A stretch of 64,000 nt of DNA, taken from contig CBFFRP010000620.1 in NCBI GenBank assembly GCA_965644295.1, forward strand, positions 1-64,000, given 5' to 3'. Positions 1 through 8,271 of this stretch are shown piece by piece. This DNA comes from Paraphysomonas bandaiensis (taxonomy: Eukaryota; Chrysophyceae). Numbering within the stretch: position 1 is the stretch's first letter; each line of letters starts with the position of its first letter. The notes under the pieces were generated by a model. The model did no database searches and was not told the DNA's origin. It worked only from the letters and a program-made list of their open reading frames with translations. Made by a program: the position numbers and the translations under genes.

Positions 1-95
1 TCATCACTGTTACAACACCACCATCATCATCATCACCACCATCATCATCACCATCATCAACACCATCACCATTACTACACCATTACAACTCTGGC
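1..95. repeat. Imperfect CAT/CAC microsatellite
   Basis: The window opens with a run of CAT, CAC and CAA triplets (for example catcatcatcaccaccatc) that decays near position 95. No convincing reading frame continues from it, so it is treated as simple-sequence DNA. Its left end is outside the window. Confidence 0.85.
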
Positions 96-210
96 ATTTT
101 GGCACTGGCTTTTTATAACATAAACTATATAATAAATTTTATTTTATAACTTTTTCTAATTTTCATAAAAGCCAAAATGCCAGAAAGCCAAAATGCCAGA
201 AAGCCAAAAT
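91..210. repeat. Inverted and tandem repeat of GCCAAAATGCCAGAAA
   Basis: The word ctggcattttggc at 91-103 is the reverse complement of gccaaaatgccag, which recurs in a 16-bp tandem at 171-210. The arms are separated by an AT-rich stretch. It could form a hairpin or be the worn edge of an inserted element; nothing here decides between these. Confidence 0.6.
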
Positions 211-270
211 CATATTTTAATTTTATTATAAGATAATTATTTAATATTATATAAAGTAATTAATTTTTAT

Positions 271-474
271 TTAAAGTATAGTATTATTAATATTATTATA
301 TAAGATAATTATTATATTTAAAGATAGAGTGAAAAGGAAAGAGTAATAAAACGAAGTTTTATTACGATACGAGAGCCCTTCTGGCTCAGGAAGAATGCCT
401 AAGCGGCTTAGAGCGGCCCGTGTCCGTCCCCCTTTCTGTGTGTGAACCGGTGACAACAACAAAGAGATATTCAA
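271..474 (-). other. Short open frame with two small palindromes
   Basis: A 67-codon frame is open here but begins at TTG, and I do not recognise it. The DNA below it holds two short perfect palindromes, at 373-387 (gagcc/ggctc) and 399-411 (ctaag/cttag), close to a change from very AT-rich to balanced composition. It may be a structured RNA or a repeat end rather than a protein. 475-671 shows nothing recognisable. Confidence 0.2.
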
Positions 475-671
475 TCATACGGATTGTAATCGCATCTGCC
501 GGTTATACTATGTTTAATACGATCAACTTTAGATTGACAGGTGATACATGGAGTCTTGAGTCGTCAACTGAATAATATTTCTTTCTAGTATATTATATTA
601 TACGGCGGCGAGTATGAGTGGAAGGATATATCGAAATCCAATTTGAATCGATTTTCTTGTGAGGTGTGAGG

Positions 672-1142
672 TTACTTCGTCAAAAGCAAGTTTGCAAAAA
701 AACGGATTGCTTTCTTCATGTTACGACGGAACCATTTGTAGTTTTTAATTTTTGGCATGAGGAGTTGGATCATTTTGCGAATGATATCTTCGTCACCACC
801 GAAAAAATCAGACACACATTCGATGACAAGTCGTTCGCGGAATAAACCCCGTGATTTCCCCAAGATGAAATTTTCAACACATTGCATCGTACACAGCAAT
901 ATCCGGTCGCTGTATTTGTTTTGCGATTTGTCAAATAACATTAGATGGGTACGAACTGCTTTAACAAATTCGCACGCATGTTTCTCGTCTCGAATTCGTT
1001 TTATTTCCTGTTCCGTTCCTTCAAAAAGAACCCCGAAGACGCGTTTATTGGGAATGAGTGGTGGCTGCGACTTGCCTTCGTCGCGTGAGTGTTGCAGTGG
1101 GCGTGGTGGCTCGGGTAGTGGATTTATGTCGTTGCGAATCAT
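672..1142 (-). CDS. Unknown protein of the Polinton-like block
   Basis: A 156-residue intronless frame with an ATG at 1142. The N-terminus is Pro-rich and charged; the rest is helical and basic, ending with a Lys/Arg-rich, Phe-rich tail. I do not recognise a family. It is called a gene because it lies on the same strand as, and 72 bp downstream of, the adenain-like protease, in a compact row of four intronless frames typical of a large DNA transposon or virus. A role in virion assembly or DNA packaging is possible by position only. Confidence 0.5.
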   Translation of the reverse strand: MIRNDINPLPEPPRPLQHSRDEGKSQPPLIPNKRVFGVLFEGTEQEIKRIRDEKHACEFVKAVRTHLMLFDKSQNKYSDRILLCTMQCVENFILGKSRGLFRERLVIECVSDFFGGDEDIIRKMIQLLMPKIKNYKWFRRNMKKAIRFFANLLLTK

Positions 1143-1214
1143 CTACTTTTACTAGTAGGGCACTAAAAAAAGCCAGAGTATAGTTTGTGCAATATGATTT
1201 CGTTTTGTTCCGTA

Positions 1215-1628
1215 TTATTGAATAGTGAAGTGAATACGTTGTGAATTCGGGTGAGTGACCATTTTGGATCGCTTTCTCATATAGTCCAACCAGAGCACAC
1301 ACCAATAACCGCACGATTCTGCACGAGGATCCTGTAGTTTAGAATTGTTGTAGGGTATTTTTTTGTTTCCATTCACACGTTTAATATACGCCGCGATATT
1401 TGTTGGTGGCGCGAGGGCAAATGAATCGAAATATAAATAACGTTTACCCCGTGAAAATATGGCGACCCAATGTGTACCTTTAGAGCCGTCATCGATGTTG
1501 ACAATAATCATTTCATTTTGAATGGGAGTTCGATGGGCTAATTGGTGTTTACCAACCACATATATTCGAAACCCCATCTGTTTTCCCAATCGAGTCAACT
1601 GTGAGGATGTTGTAATTCCAAGTTCCAT
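1215..1628 (-). CDS. Adenain-like cysteine protease (virion maturation protease)
   Basis: A 137-residue protein resembling the adenovirus-type/Ulp1-like cysteine proteases used by Polintons, adintoviruses and virophages to process virion proteins. Visible catalytic elements in order are GTHWVAIF with the His, the following YFDSF acidic region, and ESCGYWCVLWL with the Cys in a C-G context. Length is in the usual range for mobile-element adenains, slightly short at the N-terminus. ATG at 1628; the next gene upstream (minor virion protein) ends 17 bp away. No introns. Candidate substrates are nearby: the neighbouring virion protein carries several GG motifs of the kind adenain cuts. The fold class is well supported; activity is inferred. 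Confidence 0.8.
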   Translation of the reverse strand: MELGITTSSQLTRLGKQMGFRIYVVGKHQLAHRTPIQNEMIIVNIDDGSKGTHWVAIFSRGKRYLYFDSFALAPPTNIAAYIKRVNGNKKIPYNNSKLQDPRAESCGYWCVLWLDYMRKRSKMVTHPNSQRIHFTIQ

Positions 1629-1645
1629 TCGTTTATGTATTATTA

Positions 1646-2362
1646 TTAGGATAGTAAAAACGAACCACCGCGTTTTCCTTTTCCACTACCTCTGTTATAC
1701 GGATCCATTGCGGGGTGTGCGGGTCCCATTAACCCTTGATATGAGTACACATACGCGTCACCTGTGACCGAACCACCGACATAATTTGAGGCCGCTTTTT
1801 TACCAACTTTGCTGACGCGCTTGGCTACCTTTGCATTCACACCGCGATTGACTGCTTCCTCCTCGAGACGATTGACCGCCATATCTGTGAGTGACTCGCC
1901 CACCACCGCTTTGGATGTTTTGTTGGCAAGTGCCGCTGCTTGTTTTCCTTTTTTGATTGCTTTTCCCAAATTGATCTTACCACCATGTTTGTCCTTCGCG
2001 TCAATCAATATATCGGACGCTCGATGGGATACACTTTCAGGAACAAACATTCCCAAACTTTTATCGACCCCTTCGCGGATAAGTACGTCGCTGACACTTT
2101 CACCAAGAACCCCCTTTGATGCTTTATCGACAACTTTGCGGATTTTGTTTGCTTTCTTTAGTGTTTTACCGAGTTTGAATTTACCACCCACATAATCACT
2201 GAAATCCTCGGCCGAAATGCGTACCGTTTTCCCGCGTGAACGGTTGAGTTTATTAGCGATGGCGGGGTTTTGTAAGTCATGTGAGGTAAATTTGGACTTA
2301 TCAATTTGAACGACTTTTCCGTCGCGTAGTTTGGCTTGTTGAGTTGGGGTCAATTGTGGCAT
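1646..2362 (-). CDS. Minor virion protein with repeated GG processing motifs
   Basis: A 238-residue basic protein, Lys- and Ala-rich, with an N-terminus (MPQLTPTQQAKLRDGKVVQI) of the type found in small virion proteins of Polinton-like elements, virophages and adenovirus-like viruses. It carries the GG motifs VGGKF, HGGKI, VGGSV and RGGSF, candidate adenain sites, and a repeated helical segment (LGKTLKKANK / LGKAIKKGKQ followed by SKGVLGES / SKAVVGES). It lies between the capsid gene (33 bp upstream) and the protease (17 bp downstream) on the same strand. Upstream is an AT-rich TATA-like stretch. Role by analogy: cleaved core or cement protein. Family assignment comes from composition and context rather than one diagnostic domain. 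Confidence 0.6.
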   Translation of the reverse strand: MPQLTPTQQAKLRDGKVVQIDKSKFTSHDLQNPAIANKLNRSRGKTVRISAEDFSDYVGGKFKLGKTLKKANKIRKVVDKASKGVLGESVSDVLIREGVDKSLGMFVPESVSHRASDILIDAKDKHGGKINLGKAIKKGKQAAALANKTSKAVVGESLTDMAVNRLEEEAVNRGVNAKVAKRVSKVGKKAASNYVGGSVTGDAYVYSYQGLMGPAHPAMDPYNRGSGKGKRGGSFLLS

Positions 2363-2395
2363 TAGTTTTTTTTAATAATGTGCATATAAAAAACG

Positions 2396-3109
2396 TTAAA
2401 CTGCAGTTAAACGAGCACCTGTCAAACCGTCTATTTCAATTCGATTCATGGATGTGACAAATATGTACAATGTGTAGGCTTTTAACCCTTCGTTTTTAAA
2501 TTTGATCTGTATGTTACGGGGACGTGATGAATCTGGATCCGCGGACCTCGATATATCGACGAAGTAATATTTGTATAAACCGGAATTGAAATCTCGAAAG
2601 GTTAGTCCACCTTTGATATTATCAGTCATATTGCTATTTGATGCATATAGTCCTTGTATTTGACGGTAAAAATCAACAGACGAAGAAAGATTGTTTTGAT
2701 AAAGATTGATTCCATCGACGCTCACGTTAAAATCACTGAAAAGACTTGGACATGCACAATTTGGTGCGGAAAAATATGGACTTTCAAGTGGTGGTACCAT
2801 GGCATTTTCTACCGCCGTTAACTGAGGAATGATAAGAATGGATCGTGGATTAATGATACCCGCTGATATTTGGTAATTAAGTCTTCCCTGGGCGGCAACG
2901 GTGGTTTCGTAAAGTGAGAATGTGGGATAAGAAAATTGAATGGTTTTGTTTATGGAAAGCCAATTTTCTTCTTCGGAAGGGGTAAGTCGCACGACGGGAA
3001 CATGTAACCTCACATCAGTTTGATCATGCACAATATTAAGCGAGCGATGTGCCGGAAATGTTGGCTTCACGACCGACGCACTGACAGTTAATGTTCCATT
3101 TTCGCGCAT
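2396..3109 (-). CDS. Jelly-roll capsid protein of a Polinton/adintovirus-like element
   Basis: A 237-residue beta-rich protein. Segments such as NPRSILIIPQLT, PLESPYFSAPN, FNVSVDGINLYQNNL and the C-terminal YYFVDISR...PRNIQIKF...IEIDGLTGARL follow the pattern of major capsid proteins of Polintons and Polinton-like viruses near their C-terminus. Full double jelly-roll capsid proteins are usually much longer, so this may be the C-terminal part of one; a complete single jelly-roll penton is the alternative. The ATG at 3109 is only 8 bp from a MITE, and no continuing frame is found on its other side, which fits truncation. Capsid identity is likely, the exact class open. Confidence 0.65.
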   Translation of the reverse strand: MRENGTLTVSASVVKPTFPAHRSLNIVHDQTDVRLHVPVVRLTPSEEENWLSINKTIQFSYPTFSLYETTVAAQGRLNYQISAGIINPRSILIIPQLTAVENAMVPPLESPYFSAPNCACPSLFSDFNVSVDGINLYQNNLSSSVDFYRQIQGLYASNSNMTDNIKGGLTFRDFNSGLYKYYFVDISRSADPDSSRPRNIQIKFKNEGLKAYTLYIFVTSMNRIEIDGLTGARLTAV

Positions 3110-3117
3110 GTCGTAAC

Positions 3118-3401
3118 TGCCCCATTCTGAGCGCGTACTTAGGTAGATTCGGATGGGGGTCGGGTGGGTACCTAACTAATACTTGATTTAAGTCCCATAC
3201 GTTATTTGCTAGCTACCTACTGAACCCAACTAGCTACATCATTATCACATGGTATTCAGCGCTGAATATGCAGTGAGACCCCGGGTGGGGAAGCGCTGAA
3301 CTAAGCAATGTGTACATAGGTAGAGGTGAGCAAGCGCAGCACTCAGCAGCACCCACTAGGGGGCCGCACGCAATGATTAGTTACGCTGTCAGTATGGGGC
3401 A
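3118..3401 (+). mobile_element. MITE family 1, copy A
   Basis: A 284-bp element with imperfect terminal inverted repeats: it begins TGCCCCATTCTGA and ends as the reverse complement of TGCCCCATACTGACAG. It matches 7985-8271 in reverse orientation along its whole length and the shorter copies at 45049-45285 and 52883-53150. It has no coding capacity. Target-site duplications are not obvious. It abuts the start of the capsid gene. Confidence 0.85.
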
Positions 3402-3885
3402 AGTACGTGAGGCAGAACGAGAAAACAAGATGGGACTATCTATTAACTTACGCTTATAGTAGTACTGTATTGATTGAATTACGTTTTGAGATATAGTAAA
3501 ATTATGATGTTGTAGCACTGTGACTTAGGAACCATGTCAATCACCAACACCAACATTCTGTTCTACAAATCGTATCTTTAACAGCTACTATATTTTCAGT
3601 TTCTTTGTATACTTTTAATAGCTACTCCTATAGTGTAGTCCTGTATATTCTGTATTTCATTGCTACATAGAATACAGGGTTGCTACTAGCGATAAGCTTC
3701 ACAAGCTTCAAGTACGCACTTAGGAGTTGGTTGTAGTTCAATACTATCCCGACTTGTGATTATCTTCAAACGATTGGCAATCTACTTGTTGCTGGTAACG
3801 AGAAACTTCCCAATGAATTAGTGAACGATTAATTAATAAATTTTTCTTAAACTTTTATTACAATTACAATGCATTATTTCCTAAA
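3402..3885. other. Gap without recognised feature
   Basis: AT-rich DNA between copy A of the MITE and the inverted-repeat element. No convincing frame or repeat was seen on either strand. Confidence 0.6.
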
Positions 3886-4025
3886 GTCGATGGTAGGTAA
3901 AAACCTGGTCAAGTACTTTGACCAGGTGATGTGTACTATATATATAGGGTATATTTGAGAAAGTCTGGTATACTAGCAAATAACACGATAATTGGACTAA
4001 TTCTAAACATTTATGTGGAGACGAT

Positions 4026-4424
4026 TTGACTGACTTGACTGAATATTTGGAGGATGGTGGTGGAGTAAATTTCAGTGAACTTCGTTTTGAAGTGGGCCAG
4101 AAAGTTAGAACCACTCATGGGCTAGTTGCCACTGTGCAATCAGTAAATAGGAACGGCACTTACGACATCAAGTACATTCAGGCATTGCATGGAACAGACG
4201 AAGGAGTGAAACAACGATTTCTGAAGCCATGCAAAGGTACGTCGCATGTTATAGTTATTAGTGTTAATTAACTTTTTTGTAATCTAGAAACTGTCAGAAC
4301 AACTTCAAAGAATACACGACGACCTACTTATGAAATGGTTATTGTCAGTGAGAGTAAGAAATGGAAAGATACAGGGGCATTAGATGGTAGTAATGTGATC
4401 GTTGGGAAAAGAAAGCGAAGGTAG
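4026..4424 (+). CDS. Small chromo/Tudor-like protein, spliced, 5' end missing
   Basis: Two exons, 4026-4236 and 4288-4424, joined by a 51-bp intron (gtacgt...atctag) that keeps the frame and gives a product ending GKRKRR, a basic, nuclear-signal-like tail. Exon 1 encodes VGQKVRTTHGLVATVQSVNR then NGTYDIKYI, a small beta-barrel pattern like Tudor/SH3-type domains with the 'NGTYDV+Y' strand. There is no in-frame ATG back to a stop at 3981, so the true first exon is upstream or lost. It lies within the inverted-repeat element. Function unknown; chromatin or RNA binding is only a fold-based guess. Confidence 0.45.
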
Positions 4425-4559
4425 TGATAATTGTTTATATATTATGAAATGGTTATTGTCAGTGAGAGTGAGAAATTGAGAGATACAGGAACATTATATA
4501 TGGTATTTTAATGTTGTTATCAGTGGGAAAAGAAATCGAAGGTAGTGATAATTGTTATA
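4329..4559 (+). repeat. Tandem duplication of the gene's 3' end
   Basis: Positions 4329-4437 (tatgaaatggttattgtcag onward) are repeated at 4443-4559 with substitutions and small indels. The second copy lacks an open frame. It is a decayed duplicate of the last exon and 3' flank of the small spliced gene. Confidence 0.7.
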
Positions 4560-4838
4560 TTATGTTATATATATATTATTATGTAATTTGTTTTTATAAA
4601 AAGCAATAATGATTATTGATTATAAGTAGTTACGTAACTACACTTATAGTACTCAGAAATACGGCCAGAATAAAATATCCTTTTAAAATATAATGCAACA
4701 CAGTAACACAAAGCGATTCCAAGACGATATGCACTCATCACAACACGTTCTCCATGTTCGTTTTACATATTCGTACACAAAAGTAGTAGTTTGACCAGAT
4801 TCTAGTACTTAGACCAGGTTTTTACTTACCATCGACTT

Positions 4839-6452
4839 CTATTTCTGGTATACCCCAAGTAGCAACTCCACAGCTGGTTTCATACTTCTCGCCGCATCAG
4901 CAGAGTTCCGTGCTTTAGATACCCGTCCATTGTCAATGAATGTGCATAGAAATTTATCAAATTGCAGCTCAAATCCATGTAATATACTTCTCCTAAACTG
5001 TGGGGTTACAGACACGTGCCGCCATTCGATATCTTCATGTATATATTTGGCTTTGGCCATTCGGTCTACGCACTCTTGCAGAACAGTACATGGGTCCAAT
5101 TGAGAGAGTGCGTTCTGACATTGGTGCAAATGCTCAATTACACTCATGTCCACTTCCGCATTCCCACTCCAGCAATCAGGCGAAGTGATGAAAAAAGGGC
5201 GGCCATGTTCGTCAAGCCGGCAGTGAAAAGAAAAGGGCATCACGATAGCAGGTCTGTTGTTCAATGTACACGAATATACTGACGAAATTCCACACGCCTT
5301 CCACACTTTCACTTCAGCATTAATGGCGTTACTATCTTGCCCAGTATCTGTATCCTTCACTCTTCGGTGAAACTTGATTACAGCAAGGTTTCCATGAGTA
5401 GCACTTGCTGCTAACCAAACTCGTCCGTCTGCTCCCCCATGATAATCCCGCAAAAGTATAAATTTACGCACCCTACTCGGTGGGGCTAGGGAAAATCTTC
5501 TATGATCGCGAATATATTTCAAATCTCTGGACATTAAGCTAGTCCAATACCAAGACTCTTTGTCCAACAAAATATAGGAACGCTGCTGGGACAGAAGCTG
5601 CATTTTGCTAACATCTAGAGCATTCTTCCCATAGTTCATTTTGCAAAGCACTGACACCAGAGCCTTGGCCAGCAGTCCTGTCGAGTCTTCGGTCTGGCCA
5701 GTGTACATTTGGCTTCCATGAAGCACTCGCGCATCTGCACATCCGACATCGATATTGTCTGTGCTCAATGTGTATGATAAGTCTGTGGCCAATGCTGCAG
5801 CGTCACTGTCTGGTAACCAGCAGATTAGCCAATCCTCAAAATCGGTCAAAATACCGAATACATGTCGTAGCCCATGAAAGCTGCGTAGGCGTAACATGTA
5901 GTCGAACAGCTGACCTTGGACCTTGGGATTCTGGAAAGTGGACTCCTTTGCCTTATTCTTTCTCGGCTTTTTTATTTCGACAGCCCCGACAGGGTACCCA
6001 TTGCAACAAATAACCCAAATGTCCGCTTTCATGGAGGCAATTTCGAGATCGCATCGCAATTTTAATTCCCCTCCAAGGTTTGCAACTGTGAGCATGTCAA
6101 GAATGACACTGTGAACAAGATTATGGATATCCATTTCTGTAGAGAACCCTACAGTATCGTCCAAAGTAAATATTTTTGATATCTTCTTTTCTAAATTCTT
6201 GATTTGTTCAGTCGAGATATCCAGCAGTCCAAAATTTAATTCACGAAAAGCACTCACACATCTGTGTCCATTGCTAATTGATGGACTTGTCCTGGACCCA
6301 TCTTGGAAAACACAAGGGAGTTTTCGTTGGCCACTGAAATATTGATATAGACTGTCCTTTCGGAATTCATTCAACTCTACATGTGCCGAATTCAACTGTT
6401 CCGTCAGTTTCAACACTTGGCTTCGCAACTCTTCCTCTACACTACTAGACAT
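4839..6452 (-). CDS. CRN-like PD-(D/E)XK nuclease plus kinase-like protein
   Basis: 537 residues in one intronless frame, ATG at 6452. Order: a short coiled-coil start; a restriction-endonuclease-like domain (about residues 100-230) with KADIWVICCNGYPVGAVEIK, giving the D...ExK signature, followed by the GQLFDYMLRLR helix; then a kinase-like domain (about 300-537) with a VAIK-like LAVIKFHRR, an HRD-like HEDIEWRHV and a DFG-like FIDNGRV. This REase-then-kinase order is known from Crinkler/CRN-type proteins of oomycetes, chytrids and other eukaryotes, proposed to derive from transposon or bacterial conflict systems. I see no secretion signal or LFLAK-type header. The kinase loop is divergent (IDN for DFG), so phosphotransfer is uncertain. 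A segment upstream is shared with the RING-IBR gene. Confidence 0.75.
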   Translation of the reverse strand: MSSSVEEELRSQVLKLTEQLNSAHVELNEFRKDSLYQYFSGQRKLPCVFQDGSRTSPSISNGHRCVSAFRELNFGLLDISTEQIKNLEKKISKIFTLDDTVGFSTEMDIHNLVHSVILDMLTVANLGGELKLRCDLEIASMKADIWVICCNGYPVGAVEIKKPRKNKAKESTFQNPKVQGQLFDYMLRLRSFHGLRHVFGILTDFEDWLICWLPDSDAAALATDLSYTLSTDNIDVGCADARVLHGSQMYTGQTEDSTGLLAKALVSVLCKMNYGKNALDVSKMQLLSQQRSYILLDKESWYWTSLMSRDLKYIRDHRRFSLAPPSRVRKFILLRDYHGGADGRVWLAASATHGNLAVIKFHRRVKDTDTGQDSNAINAEVKVWKACGISSVYSCTLNNRPAIVMPFSFHCRLDEHGRPFFITSPDCWSGNAEVDMSVIEHLHQCQNALSQLDPCTVLQECVDRMAKAKYIHEDIEWRHVSVTPQFRRSILHGFELQFDKFLCTFIDNGRVSKARNSADAARSMKPAVELLLGVYQK

Positions 6453-6479
6453 ACCATACTATACTATACTATAATTTAT

Positions 6480-6570
6480 TCATCACGATTCTTTTAACCA
6501 TAACTGTTGCATATATGTGCATCATACTGTTGCATATATCTAGATATGGACATCATACTGTTGCGGCTTT
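6480..6570. repeat. Short tandem repeat around ATACTGTTGCATATAT
   Basis: The words catcatactgttgcatatat and variants recur three times between about 6505 and 6565, just upstream of the CRN-like gene. Probably local slippage in promoter-proximal DNA. Confidence 0.5.
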
Positions 6571-6600
6571 GAGAAGTAATAATTACAGTATCGTATCGGC

Positions 6601-6735
6601 ATCCTTCGTTTATTTTTGTTCCAAGATGCCTCTAATATTGAGATAACAATTATATGTATTCCAGCCGTAGTTGTAGTTCAGTAATATAGATGAATTTTGC
6701 TTCCATTTATTTCCGAAAAATGAGATGCTGACTGC
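6601..6735 (-). promoter_or_regulatory. Shared upstream module, CRN-like gene copy
   Basis: Read on the minus strand, the gene's sense, this segment 150-285 bp upstream of the ATG aligns with 34455-34585 upstream of the RING-IBR gene. Common words include cggaaataaat, ctatattactga, cggctggaataca, ataattgtt and tctcaatatta, with an A-rich caaaaataaac towards the gene. Both copies lie at similar distance and in the same orientation to their genes. Homology is seen directly; promoter function is inferred. Confidence 0.6.
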
Positions 6736-7245
6736 CGATACGATAGAAGGTCCGCTTTTATGAACAGAAACAGAACGGTATTATGTAGTATTACGTGTAT
6801 TCTACTGTATGCTACTGCTGTATACTGTTGTATAATTGTGTTAAAATACTGTTGTATGTATAGGTATATCTATATGTGCGTCATCTTACGTTACTTTAAA
6901 CTCTCAGTAGTGCCATGAAACAAGATAATATCTACACCAGGAGCCGATAGCGATCTACTTGCCGTCATATTCTCATCAACCCCTCCATTAATGCGATGTC
7001 TGTTCATATATATACGTGAAGGTGACTGTTAATAGTCTCACAGACCCCCCTCACGTATATACGACACAAACAGAGACATGTGCCAGTCAATTATCTTCTG
7101 TCGTTTGCTCCATTTCATTCCGTCTACGTTTATCCCTCTTGCGGCCCTTCATGTAGGGTAAGATTTTTCTTGAAGCCTTTGATTTTTCTGTAGGGTAAGA
7201 TATCTCTCTGAGGTTCTCCCCCCCACCACAGATCCTACAGCATTT
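6736..7245. other. Gap without recognised feature
   Basis: AT-rich DNA with TATA-rich stretches upstream of the shared module. No gene or repeat could be supported. Confidence 0.5.
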
Positions 7246-7488
7246 TTATTTTACCTTTTGGAAAACGAAAGCCTTCTGAACACAAATGATGGCGCCCTCC
7301 CCATGTGTAAATTCCAGCATTCTCTCGTGATATAGATTGCTCTTCTTGTGTAGGTATTCGCTCCGAATTATATGAAGTGCATCTTGTTCAAATTTCTGGT
7401 AAGAGTGTTTCACGTAGAGTCCCCAACGGATACACAAACTATACTTTGAAGCCGCTGAATATATGCAATCAGCTTTTGCTATTGACAT
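7246..7488 (-). CDS. Small hypothetical protein
   Basis: An 80-codon frame with ATG at 7488 and stop at 7246. The predicted product is a mixed, soluble-looking peptide rich in Tyr, Lys and His without recognised motif. It stands alone between the CRN-like gene and a dispersed repeat. It may be an exon or a chance frame; listed because composition is not low-complexity. Confidence 0.25.
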   Translation of the reverse strand: MSIAKADCIYSAASKYSLCIRWGLYVKHSYQKFEQDALHIIRSEYLHKKSNLYHERMLEFTHGEGAIICVQKAFVFQKVK

Positions 7489-7756
7489 GTTATAAATAAT
7501 ATTGCTCTTGCGTGCTGAGGTTAAGTGTGCACTGACCCTTATACTGTCACACTATTATTATTAATAAAATAAAAAAAGTGACGATGCACAGACATCTAAG
7601 CTTCTATAAAATAAGATTGATAACTAGTCTTAGTATTTAGTGTGAGATATATACTTCGTATTAGTTAGAAGATAAAACTTGTAATAAACTCCATATACGT
7701 AACGAAGCCTAATAATGTAACAGTATGGGACAGTTGGATAGTGCATCAAGGACCAA

Positions 7757-7915
7757 GGGATGTATTATTCAACCTAGTCAAATTGGTTGAATTACCTAGT
7801 CACACTACTTTTGGTTGAATAACCTAGTCAAGTAGGTGAAAAACCTAGTCATTTAATAATTCATATATTAAGTTTACAATGACTAGGTGTTTTGGGGTAT
7901 TCACCTAGTCAAAAA
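7757..7915 (+). repeat. CCTAGTCA-rich dispersed repeat, copy 1
   Basis: The octamer CCTAGTCA or its complement recurs at intervals of roughly 20-25 bp or more in both orientations. The block starting tattattcaacctagtcaaa recurs inverted at 32836-32955 and in part at 59899-59953. No coding frame. It looks like the terminal or subterminal part of a transposon family. Confidence 0.65.
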
Positions 7916-7984
7916 TAATAATTTCCACTCAAACAAGTTCCCTTCCACATTAATGAAAATGCAAGAATTGTACACATGCAATAC

Positions 7985-8271
7985 TGCCCCATATTGACAG
8001 CGTAACTAATTACTGCGTGCGGCCCCCTAGTGGGTGCGGCTGAGTGCTGCTGCGATTGCTCACCTCTACCTATGTACACATTGCTTAGTTCAGCACTACC
8101 CCACCCGGGGTCTCACTGCATATTCAGCGCTGAATACCATGTGATAATGATGTAGCTAGTTGGGTTCAGTAGGTAGCTAGCAAATAACGTATGGGACTTA
8201 AATCAAGTATTAGTTAGGTACCCACCCGACCCCCATCCGAATCTACCTAAGTACGCGCTCAGAATGGGGCA
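7985..8271 (-). mobile_element. MITE family 1, copy B
   Basis: A 287-bp full-length copy, inverted relative to 3118-3401 and very similar to it. The copies bracket the 4.6-kb segment carrying the inverted-repeat element and the CRN-like gene. Its right terminal repeat ends AGAATGGGGCA; the ATG within it is the first start codon of the long gene downstream. Confidence 0.88.

Larger units (their letters stand above)
3886..4836. mobile_element. Inverted-repeat-bounded element of about 950 bp
   Basis: The left end (3886-3928, gtcgatggtaggtaaaaacc then tggtcaagtac) recurs inverted at 4795-4836 with a few mismatches. Inside are a small spliced frame and a degenerate tandem copy of its tail. The right arm ends 3 bp before the stop codon of the CRN-like gene. 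No transposase is visible, so this would be a non-autonomous element or a captured gene; target duplications are not clear. Confidence 0.55.

Noticed and set aside
1215-1628. Cellular SUMO protease rather than viral protease
   Set aside because: It is very short, intronless and embedded in a compact virion-gene row, unlike Ulp/SENP genes.
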